Shown here in pieces: positions 22,284 to 28,686 of a stretch of 28,686 bases of DNA. Under the pieces are notes generated by a model. That model was not told the DNA's origin and did not search any database. It was given only the letters and a program-made list of their open reading frames with translations. The stretch comes from an uncultured Collinsella sp. (GTDB lineage: Bacteria > Actinomycetota > Coriobacteriia > Coriobacteriales > Coriobacteriaceae): NCBI GenBank assembly GCA_937997605.1, contig CALLFD010000223.1, forward strand, positions 1 to 28,686. The letters are read 5' to 3'. Positions within the stretch are counted from its first letter, which is position 1. Each line of letters opens with the position of its first letter. A program made the translations under genes and the position numbers.

Positions 22284-22514
22284 CGAGGTCTAATACTTTT
22301 CCCGGGAAGTGAACGGCTAGATTTGGACCCCCGTAGCATCGACATTTTCAGACGTCAAAACCGCAGGATTCGACTGGCAAAACTGCAGAAAATTGCTTGC
22401 CAAAAGTGTCGATGCTTCGGGGGTCCGTTTTTACTCGTTCACTTCTTGGAAAAGTATTAGACCTCGATTTACAAGCCGCTCAATGTGACAAAGGGGCTGT
22501 CCCTTTGTCACATT
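22284..22514. repeat. 230-bp direct repeat, copy 2 (inverted-repeat element plus hairpin)
   Basis: This is the same unit and orientation as copy 1. The inverted-repeat element spans 22284-22466 and the TGTGACAAAGGG hairpin 22484-22512. The right half, from AAAAGTGTCGATG on, differs from copy 1 at one base only (A to G in AAGCC(A/G)CTC). The left arm and centre differ at about 16-18 positions, including a one-base insertion, so the left arm pairs less well here. The unit ends on the stop codon of the minus-strand ABC transporter gene. The gene-free stretch 22150-22512 otherwise holds the MFS promoter and operators. Confidence 0.95.
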
Positions 22515-25500
22515 ATTCGGAGCGCAGGGCTTCCACGGGGTCCTTTTTGGATGCACTGCGGGCCGGCAGCAGGCCGGCAACGACCGTCAGCAGCACCGAA
22601 ATTGCAATGAGCACCAGCGCATCCTGCACGGGCAGACTCATTAGGTTGGGGACCTGTTTGGCCGCAAGCGCCCAAGCATTGACCGGGAAGCTCACGAGCA
22701 CCACGACGACAATGGCAAAGACGCCGGCGATGAGGCCCTCGATAAAGGTCTCGGCGTTGAACACGTTGGCCACGTTGCGCTTTGACGCGCCAATCGCGCG
22801 TAGGATGCCGATTTCCTTCTTGCGCTCCAGTACGCTGATGTAGGTGATGATGCCGATCATGATGGAGCTCACGACCAGGCTGATGCTCACGAACGCGATG
22901 AGCACCAAGCTGATGGTATTCACGATATCAGTCACCGAGCCCATGATGATGCCCATGTAGTCGGTGTACGAGATTGCCCGCTCGTCGTGGCCGGCGGCTT
23001 TGACCTGCTTGTTGTACGTATCGATATGGTCGAGTACGCGCTCCTTGGCCTCAAAGTCACGCGGGAAAATCTTAACCGAGATGGGGTCCGCCTCGTCCGC
23101 ATAGCCCAACGTGGTCAGATTGTTGTCGTAGGTGAGCTTCGACGCCTTGGCATAGCTCATCATGAGCGAACTCAGGTCCTCGGCGTCCATGTTGAAGTGA
23201 ATGGCATTGGCAAAGGCGCTCGCATCGACACGCATGGCGCCCGCCAAGTTGGCAATACTCGACGACATCTGCGTAGCCATCTGTCCTATGAGCCCCGCCG
23301 CGCCTGCTTTAAGCTGGGACGATACCGTCGACGCTATCTGCTCGCTGATTGCCTTCATCACCTGATCCATTGCCTGCTGAAGATACGGAGCCAGCTGCTT
23401 TTGCACATAGTCGGTCATCGCCTGTTGAAGGCGCTCGGCCAGGGCATCGCCGCCGAGCGCCTTCAATTGAGCCAGGCATTGCTGGGCCGCGGTATCACTC
23501 TCAAGATACGTCGAGAACGCGGCGGCAAGCTTTGACGCGTCCTTAAGATCTTCGGGCGTCAGCGCCTTAAACTGTTCCGACTGCATAAAGCCCGTGAACA
23601 GCTGGTTGGCAAGCGTTCCCACCTGCTGCATTTGCTCGGGCGTGAGCTCCAGACCGTCAAAGATACCCGAAAAATCTGGGGTTGGCGCTTTTGCCATGAT
23701 GTCGCTGAAGTCGATGTCCTTGCCAACGCCCGAAAGGTCAATGTCCAGCCCCGACAGATCGATACCAGAAAGGTCCATACCGCCGGCCGCACCCGAGAGT
23801 GCAGACGCATCAAACGAGAACGCGCTCTTGAGCGCTGCCTCGTCCACACTGAACATGCTGCCCAGATCTACCCCTTGTTTGGCCTCGCCTTGCAGTTCGT
23901 CGAAGGTTTTGCCCGTAAAGACATCCGTCTCGGGGTGAGCGAGCTGCTCCTGCACAATCTGCGAATCGGCAGCGCGCTCCATAAGCTGACGAGTCAGTGC
24001 ATGCGTATAGGCAATGCCCGGGGTCAATGCGCTCGCGTTGGCGGTCTCGTTGGGTCGTACCACACCAACGATGTGCACATCGATGCCATCGGCAACCTTG
24101 GCGGCCATAAAGTCGGTGTCACCAGACATGTCAGTCCACATGCCGGTCTCTTCGTTTTTGCGATAGGCATCGGCCGGCGACAGCACCTTAAACGTGGTAG
24201 ACAGCGCATCGTCGTAGGTAAAGTCGGTGCCGGTCTCGGGCGTTTCGACCCCACCGTCAGCCGTCATAGCGCTGTTTACCAGATCGTTGAGCTCATCGAT
24301 ATCCAGCGCACCGATGCTATAGAGCGTATAGTCGCCCACCGTGCCGCGGCTCGAAAGCACCATCACGGCTTCGTTGGCAGACGTGGGCCAATGACCGGCG
24401 ACGACATCGTACTGGCTGTCGAGCAGGCTCTGGTCGTCAATCATCTCGTTAAAGACCGAGGTTCCCATGGATTCCATGCTCACCGTTGCCGCTGAGCTCG
24501 CACCTCCGCTCATGGCCTCGGTCATGGCATTGGGAACAAGTCGAACCGGCTTCTCGTCACCCTTACCCGCACGATAGACAACCGGCGATACACCGTAGCC
24601 GTACTGAATGGCGTTGACCTCTTTATCGATGCCGTCGCCACCGGCATCGAGCCATGCCTTAAAGCTCGTCATGTCGTTGGACTTAACGCTCGCAAACATA
24701 TCCTTTACGGCCGTGACCACGGGAATCTTATCGGTTCCCTTAGCCTTGCCGCCGACACTGTCGTCGGACGAATCCACGCTTTCAGACGAGCCATCATCCG
24801 CGGCCCCCTGTCCGCCCATCATGGACGACAGGTCGTAGTCCTGCTTGGAAATCGTAAGCGGGTAACTCGAGAGCGTGTCCTCCTCGACCTTTTTGATGTA
24901 ATTGTTCACGCCATTGGACAGCGCCAGAATCGCCGCGATACCGATAATGCCAATCGAGCCCGCAAAGGCAGTCATGGCCGTGCGGCCCTTCTTGGTCATG
25001 AGGTTTCGGGCAGAAAGCCCCAGCGCCGTCACAAAGCTCATCGAGGTTTTGCGCGTAGGCTTTGCCTCGCGACGCGCGGCCTTGGCAGCATCAAAGGGGT
25101 CGGAATCGTCGGTGATCTTGCCGTCCGCCAGATTGACGATACGCGTGGCGTACTGATACGCCAGCTCGGGATTGTGCGTGACCATGATAACCAGGCGGTC
25201 GCGCGCAACGTCTTTGAGCAAATCCATAACCTGTACGGATGTCGTTGAATCCAAAGCGCCGGTCGGCTCGTCGGCCAGCACAATCTCGGGATCATTGATC
25301 AGAGCACGGGCGATGGCCACGCGCTGCATCTGCCCGCCCGAAAGCTGGCTCGGGCGCTTGTTAACGTGCTCGCCCAGGCCGACTTTCTCCAACGCCTCGC
25401 GCGCACGTTGGCGGCGCTCGGCATGCCCCACGCCCGTGAGCGTGAGCGCCAACTCCACGTTTTCCAAAATGGTCTGATGCGGAATGAGGTTATAGCTTTG

Positions 25501-25767
25501 GAACACAAAGCCGATGCGGTTGTTGCGATAGGCATCCCAATCGCGATCGTGAAAGTCCTTGGTCGAGATGCCGTCGATGAGCAGGTCGCCGGAATCGAAA
25601 TGATCAAGTCCACCGATAACGTTGAGCATCGTGGTTTTACCCGAGCCCGAGGGGCCCAGAATGGCCACGAACTCGTTATCCCGAAAAGACAGGCTTACGC
25701 TGTCGAGCGCCACCTGGGTAAACGACTGCGTAACGTACCTTTTGCAAATTCCTTTGAGCTCCAACAT
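22513..25767 (-). CDS. ABC transporter ATPase-FtsX permease fusion (MacB-like)
   Basis: This 1084-residue fusion starts with an ABC ATPase: Walker A GPSGSGKT at 38-45, Q-loop Gln90, signature LSGGQ at 142-146 and Walker B ending in LADEP near 164-168. A first TM helix at about 275-295 (AFAGSIGIIGIAAILALS) follows. An extracytoplasmic region of about 630 residues comes next, then three C-terminal TM helices with the FtsX-type signature LERKKEIGILRAIGAS. The ectodomain includes a Ser/Asp-rich linker and a short run of DLSG(I/L/V)D-type repeats near residues 665-690. This is the layout of MacB/LolD-LolE type mechanotransmission transporters, often linked to antimicrobial peptides or cell-envelope stress. 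Substrate unknown. The ATG at 25767 has GAGAGG upstream; a GTG at 25794 is possible. The stop touches repeat copy 2. Confidence 0.9.
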   Translation of the reverse strand: MLELKGICKRYVTQSFTQVALDSVSLSFRDNEFVAILGPSGSGKTTMLNVIGGLDHFDSGDLLIDGISTKDFHDRDWDAYRNNRIGFVFQSYNLIPHQTILENVELALTLTGVGHAERRQRAREALEKVGLGEHVNKRPSQLSGGQMQRVAIARALINDPEIVLADEPTGALDSTTSVQVMDLLKDVARDRLVIMVTHNPELAYQYATRIVNLADGKITDDSDPFDAAKAARREAKPTRKTSMSFVTALGLSARNLMTKKGRTAMTAFAGSIGIIGIAAILALSNGVNNYIKKVEEDTLSSYPLTISKQDYDLSSMMGGQGAADDGSSESVDSSDDSVGGKAKGTDKIPVVTAVKDMFASVKSNDMTSFKAWLDAGGDGIDKEVNAIQYGYGVSPVVYRAGKGDEKPVRLVPNAMTEAMSGGASSAATVSMESMGTSVFNEMIDDQSLLDSQYDVVAGHWPTSANEAVMVLSSRGTVGDYTLYSIGALDIDELNDLVNSAMTADGGVETPETGTDFTYDDALSTTFKVLSPADAYRKNEETGMWTDMSGDTDFMAAKVADGIDVHIVGVVRPNETANASALTPGIAYTHALTRQLMERAADSQIVQEQLAHPETDVFTGKTFDELQGEAKQGVDLGSMFSVDEAALKSAFSFDASALSGAAGGMDLSGIDLSGLDIDLSGVGKDIDFSDIMAKAPTPDFSGIFDGLELTPEQMQQVGTLANQLFTGFMQSEQFKALTPEDLKDASKLAAAFSTYLESDTAAQQCLAQLKALGGDALAERLQQAMTDYVQKQLAPYLQQAMDQVMKAISEQIASTVSSQLKAGAAGLIGQMATQMSSSIANLAGAMRVDASAFANAIHFNMDAEDLSSLMMSYAKASKLTYDNNLTTLGYADEADPISVKIFPRDFEAKERVLDHIDTYNKQVKAAGHDERAISYTDYMGIIMGSVTDIVNTISLVLIAFVSISLVVSSIMIGIITYISVLERKKEIGILRAIGASKRNVANVFNAETFIEGLIAGVFAIVVVVLVSFPVNAWALAAKQVPNLMSLPVQDALVLIAISVLLTVVAGLLPARSASKKDPVEALRSE

Positions 25768-25912
25768 GGACGGCAACCTCTCCTGCGCAGGCACCCTGCC
25801 CGCTCTCCCCCGCCGTTCGTATTCGACGCGTTTGTCCTACTCTATCCCCATTTTTCACCAACACCAGTGAGGAATGTAGGGAACCGCGCCAAAAAACGAA
25901 CGGGACGGCGCC

Positions 25913-25940
25913 CAAAAAAGAGGCCCCAAGTGGGGCCTCT
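25913..25940 (-). terminator. Rho-independent terminator of the TlpA operon
   Basis: AGAGGCCCCA (25919-25928) and TGGGGCCTCT (25931-25940) form a perfect ten-pair hairpin with a very tight loop. On the minus strand it is followed by TTTTTT. It is about 80 bases downstream of the TlpA-like gene. The rest of the gap to the ABC gene (25768-25912) shows no other clear signal. Confidence 0.92.
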
Positions 25941-26019
25941 ATATGGTGGAGATTATCTTGAAAGGCAGCGGACTACTCCGCACAGCGACACACGATCCTC
26001 GCGATGCTTTACGTGTTTT

Positions 26020-26991
26020 TTACTGCTCGCTATTCGCAATCGCCTGGTCGATAAGTTTGTTGAGTGCTGCGCGCTGCTCGGCGGAGCTGATGGCTCCCAC
26101 GATGGGCTCCCCTACGATGTTGCCATTCTGATCGATGACATACGTTGTCGGGAACGAGAACAAATTTGACGTGAACTTACCGGCCTCGCTATCCGACTTG
26201 AACCAGATGTTCTTATACGTCACGCCCTTCTTGCTCAGCACGTCCTTGGCATCTGCAATCTCGCCCTTGTTGCCATCGAGCGTAAAGGAATTGACGCCCA
26301 CGACCTGGCCGCCCTTCTTGGCAAGCTCCTGATTCAGTTTCTCAAGATCGCCCAGCTCGCTCACGCACGGCTTGCAAGTGGTAAACCAGAAGTTCATGAC
26401 GGTGACCTTGTTCTTAGAGAACAGCTCGTCGCTGTTCACGTCGTTGCCATCCAGGTCCTTGCCCGTAAAGCTGGGGAACTTCGTCGCCTCGCCCGAAGCA
26501 TTGGCACCAGCCGTCATGCCAGCGGTCGAAGCGTCGACGCTCTCGCCTGCACTCGGCGTGCTTCCACAGCCGGGGAACTCCTTCTCCAGGCTCTCGAGCT
26601 TGTCCTCGATCTCCTTGATCTGCTGTGCACCGGCCTTGAGCGTCTTGAGCTCATCCGCCGTGAACTCATCCTTGGCGCCGTCGATGGTCTTGAGCAGGAA
26701 ATCGCCGTAATTGCTGCCGTCCTCAATCATTGCCGAGTCTTTATTTGCCGCATTGAATACCTTTTCCCACAGCGCGTTATCACTCGAAAAGATCTCGTTC
26801 TCCTTCTGCATGAGCTTCGCATACAGCTCGGCGGCCTCGTCGGCATTGGCCGGCTTCTGCGCAGTGAGTTCTGCGATCTTAGGATCGGAGCTCGCAGATT
26901 CGCTCGCATTGCCACCAGGTGCCGAGCACGCCACAAGACACAAGGCCAGTACCGGCACCATAAACAGGGCCGCAATCTTAGAAAGCTTCAT
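26020..26991 (-). CDS. TlpA-family thiol-disulfide lipoprotein
   Basis: This 323-residue protein has a lipoprotein signal with lipobox LVAC (Cys22). A Ser/Ala-rich linker and a helical, Glu/Lys-rich segment follow at about 38-140. The C-terminal domain is thioredoxin-like, with NFWFTTCKPC (Cys206 and Cys209) and the cis-Pro strand SFPTTYVID. It would act outside the membrane as a thiol-disulfide oxidoreductase, probably a reductase. The ATG at 26991 is preferred to that at 26997 because GGAGGA then has a six-base spacing. Its start overlaps the last 14 bases of the 4Fe-4S gene upstream, so translation is coupled. The likely partner is that membrane iron-sulfur protein, supplying electrons (inference). 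Confidence 0.9.
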   Translation of the reverse strand: MKLSKIAALFMVPVLALCLVACSAPGGNASESASSDPKIAELTAQKPANADEAAELYAKLMQKENEIFSSDNALWEKVFNAANKDSAMIEDGSNYGDFLLKTIDGAKDEFTADELKTLKAGAQQIKEIEDKLESLEKEFPGCGSTPSAGESVDASTAGMTAGANASGEATKFPSFTGKDLDGNDVNSDELFSKNKVTVMNFWFTTCKPCVSELGDLEKLNQELAKKGGQVVGVNSFTLDGNKGEIADAKDVLSKKGVTYKNIWFKSDSEAGKFTSNLFSFPTTYVIDQNGNIVGEPIVGAISSAEQRAALNKLIDQAIANSEQ

Positions 26992-27922
26992 GGTCATTCC
27001 TCCGTTTTGTCGAAGCTTGTTTACTTTTATCGGCGGTCAAGGGAAGCTTTTCCGCCGACACATCCAGGCCATAGCGATAGCTGATGGCGTCGACGGGACA
27101 GGCCCCGATGCACTTTCCGCACCGGATACATTCGGCGTGATTGGGCGAGCGGACAACATCAACGTCCATCTGACAAACCCTTGAACACTTGCCGCACGAG
27201 ACGCATTTGCACGCATCAACCTGAATCCCCAACAAGGACACCTTATTCATGAGCGCATAGAATGCGCCGAGTGGACAAATCCATTTGCAGAAGGGGCGGT
27301 AGAACAAAACGCTCAGCACTACCACGGCAATGAGAACGGCAAGTTTCCAAGTAAAGAGATGTCCCAACGCAGATCGAATGCCGGCGTTGGCAATGGCCAG
27401 CGGAATGGCGCCCTCGAGTACGCCCTGCGGACAGATGTACTTACAAAAGAACGGGTCGCCCATGCCCACGTCGTTAACCACCAAGACGGGCAGCAGCACC
27501 ACGGCAAACAGCAGCACGACGTACTTGATGTACGTGAGCGGCTTGAGCTTTTTCGTGGAGAACTTTTTGCCGGGAATCTTATGAAGCAGCTCCTGCAGCC
27601 AGCCAAACGGGTATAGAAAGCCGCATACAAAGCGTCCCAGCAGCACGCCGAGCAAAATGAGCGTACCGGTGACGTAGTAAGAAAAGTTGAACTTGGATGA
27701 ACCCACCACCGACTGGAACGACCCGATGGGGCACGCACCCGATGCCGCGGGGCACGAATAGCAATTAAGTCCAGGTACGCAGACTGTTTTTCCCGCGCCC
27801 TGATAGATGCCGCCTTTGGCAAAGTTTGGCAGGTGAATATTGGTGGCCAGCGTCGCCGCCGCCTGAATGAATCCGCGAAATCGGGCCAAAACATGCGACG
27901 CAGTGTTTTCTCTTTTATCCAA
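26978..27922 (-). CDS. NapH/CcoG-like membrane 4Fe-4S binding protein
   Basis: This 314-residue membrane protein has an N-terminal Cys-rich stretch (CVPGLNCYSCPAASGACP), about four to five TM helices, and two CxxxCP motifs at helix ends (CKYICPQG and CKWICPLG) typical of NapH/NosR-type quinol-oxidising proteins. Two 4Fe-4S ferredoxin clusters lie at about 238-250 and 265-276. It probably carries electrons from quinol or a cytoplasmic donor across or along the membrane to the TlpA-like lipoprotein. The start is uncertain: no ATG fits well. The TTG at 27922 has GGAG ten bases upstream and overlaps the stop of the small CXXC gene, a coupled arrangement; an ATG at 27970 lies inside that gene. Its own end overlaps the TlpA-like start. 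Confidence 0.85.
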   Translation of the reverse strand: MDKRENTASHVLARFRGFIQAAATLATNIHLPNFAKGGIYQGAGKTVCVPGLNCYSCPAASGACPIGSFQSVVGSSKFNFSYYVTGTLILLGVLLGRFVCGFLYPFGWLQELLHKIPGKKFSTKKLKPLTYIKYVVLLFAVVLLPVLVVNDVGMGDPFFCKYICPQGVLEGAIPLAIANAGIRSALGHLFTWKLAVLIAVVVLSVLFYRPFCKWICPLGAFYALMNKVSLLGIQVDACKCVSCGKCSRVCQMDVDVVRSPNHAECIRCGKCIGACPVDAISYRYGLDVSAEKLPLTADKSKQASTKRRNDHEAF

Positions 27923-28064
27923 TTCCGATACACTCCAAGCACAGCCTAATCGCTTTGGCCAGCACGGCATCCGCCTCGCCACGCATAACGCCAAAGCACA
28001 CCATGGCAATTCCGACGATCAACAAAGCGACCTGTACCACGGGTTTTACCGCTTTGAACAACAC
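27915..28064 (-). CDS. small CD1871A-like CXXC motif membrane protein
   Basis: This 49-residue ORF is short enough to be missed by routine calling. It starts at a GTG (28064) with AAAGGA six bases upstream, has one TM helix (about 9-27, VVQVALLIVGIAMVCFGVM), then a short amphipathic stretch and the C-terminal motif CLECIGIG (Cys42 and Cys45). This matches the small CD1871A family whose genes precede 4Fe-4S and TlpA-type genes in Clostridia and Coriobacteriia. Its stop codon overlaps the probable TTG start of the 4Fe-4S gene, so the three genes form one tightly coupled operon. The CXXC pair may take part in the electron or disulfide relay; the function is not established. Confidence 0.82.
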   Translation of the reverse strand: MLFKAVKPVVQVALLIVGIAMVCFGVMRGEADAVLAKAIRLCLECIGIG

Positions 28065-28093
28065 GACCACTCCTTTCGTTACGCGACCATTGG

Positions 28094-28121
28094 ACCATAT
28101 CGACTATAAAATCCGTGTTAA
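28094..28121 (-). promoter_or_regulatory. candidate promoter of the CXXC/4Fe-4S/TlpA operon
   Basis: On the minus strand TTAACA (plus 28116-28121) and TATGGT (28094-28099) are spaced by 16 bases, about 30 bases before the GTG start. The divergent response-regulator gene begins at 28152, so the regulator could bind here; two GACCAT words (28085-28090 and 28093-28098) are noted but not diagnostic. Confidence 0.35.
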
Positions 28122-28151
28122 GCGCGATTTGGAATGTGCAAGGAGACTGTT

Positions 28152-28686
28152 ATGCGTATTTTGATCGTCGAAGACGAGCGAGCACTGTGCGATGCAATCG
28201 CGCGCAGTTTGCGAAACTTGGCGTACAGCGTCGACTGCTGTCACGATGGACAGGAGGCGCTCGACCTGCTGGGCGTCGAAGTCTTTGACCTCGTGGTACT
28301 CGACCTCAACCTTCCCCGTATCGATGGCATGACCGTGCTCAAGGAACTTAGGAAAACCGACTGCGAGACCAAGGTGCTGATTCTGTCCGCGCGTGGCGAA
28401 GTATCCGATAAGGTCGACGGACTCGATACCGGCGCCAACGATTACCTCACCAAGCCGTTTCATCTGGACGAACTTGCGGCAAGGATCCGCAGCCTTACCC
28501 TCAGACGCTTCGCACAAAGCGACATAGTATTAACCTGTGGAATGCTCCGCTTTGACACCAAGGCGCGCATCGCTTCCGTGGACAGCGAGGCTCTATCTCT
28601 TACACGCAAGGAAACGGGAATCTTGGAATATCTGATGCTTAATCAGGGGCGACCGGTAAGCCAAGAGGAGCTTATCGAGCACGTTT
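28152..28686 (+). CDS. OmpR/PhoB-type response regulator, 3'-truncated by window end
   Basis: The first 178 codons are present. The receiver domain has the acidic pair in VEDE near residues 7-9, phospho-acceptor Asp51 in VVLDLNLP, the conserved Ser/Ala switch LSAR at about 78-81, and Lys101 in LTKPF. From about residue 125 a winged-helix DNA-binding domain begins ('LSLTRKETGILEYLMLNQGRPVSQEELIEHV'), which is the OmpR/PhoB pattern. It would bind DNA as a dimer when phosphorylated. AAGGAG lies seven bases before the ATG. It is divergent from the CXXC/4Fe-4S/TlpA operon; its kinase gene is probably next downstream, outside the window. Confidence 0.93.
   Translation, partial: MRILIVEDERALCDAIARSLRNLAYSVDCCHDGQEALDLLGVEVFDLVVLDLNLPRIDGMTVLKELRKTDCETKVLILSARGEVSDKVDGLDTGANDYLTKPFHLDELAARIRSLTLRRFAQSDIVLTCGMLRFDTKARIASVDSEALSLTRKETGILEYLMLNQGRPVSQEELIEHV

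Noticed and set aside
15884..22460. Short ORFs of 61-67 codons inside both repeat copies (15884-16087 and 22275-22460) with similar peptides ending in HFLEKY
   Set aside because: They are explained by the repeat itself. Most base differences between the copies change the amino acid (W to R, T to A, P to L, E to K, S to C), so there is no sign of selection on a protein, and no ribosome-binding site or homology is evident.
50..28686. CRISPR arrays, tRNA or rRNA genes, riboswitches, prophage or conjugative genes
   Set aside because: No regularly spaced repeats, cloverleaf genes, conserved riboswitch cores or phage/conjugation proteins could be recognised by reading both strands.

Overview
The window looks like a chromosomal contig end from a high-GC gut actinobacterium of the class Coriobacteriia, most likely Collinsella. 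This rests on codon use, the overlapping small CXXC protein / 4Fe-4S protein / TlpA lipoprotein operon, hybrid histidine kinases with substrate-binding-protein sensors, and many short intergenic GGGAC/GTCCC hairpins. The species call is inference. Bases 1-49 are not genomic: they match the Illumina P5-side adapter with an 8-base index.

Layout. 50-718: 3' part of an ABC-2 permease. 809-3233 (minus): ClC-type anion transporter, LOG-family protein, two-TM potassium channel. 3431-6756 (plus): a hybrid histidine kinase with two fused SBP sensor domains, then a NimA-like flavoprotein. 6826-9884 (minus): an SBP lipoprotein translationally coupled to a second hybrid kinase. 10029-14480: MalY/PatB-type C-S lyase, TrmO, an XRE/zinc-ribbon/TipAS regulator, glutaredoxin, tRNA-dihydrouridine synthase. 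14735-15868: an unrecognised three-TM protein.

15912-22514 is the most unusual part. Two direct copies of a ~230-bp unit, each a 182-183-bp inverted-repeat element plus a 29-bp hairpin, bracket a compact module: agmatine deiminase, an atypical carbamoyltransferase and an MFS transporter in one operon, a divergent TetR regulator, and a second paralogous MFS transporter. Related palindromes (core CCTACCG/CGGTAGG) lie at the promoters of both transcription units, so TetR probably controls the whole module. Agmatine would be converted to N-carbamoylputrescine and then putrescine plus carbamoyl phosphate, but no carbamate kinase and no APC-type agmatine/putrescine antiporter are present. The carbamoyltransferase has HELP in place of the HCLP motif of ornithine carbamoyltransferases, so its true substrate is open.

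22513-28686: a large MacB/FtsX-type ABC ATPase-permease fusion, a TlpA-like thiol-disulfide lipoprotein with an NapH-like 4Fe-4S membrane protein and a 49-residue CXXC protein (three overlapping genes), and the start of an OmpR-type response regulator cut by the window end. I saw no tRNA, rRNA, CRISPR array or transposase gene.
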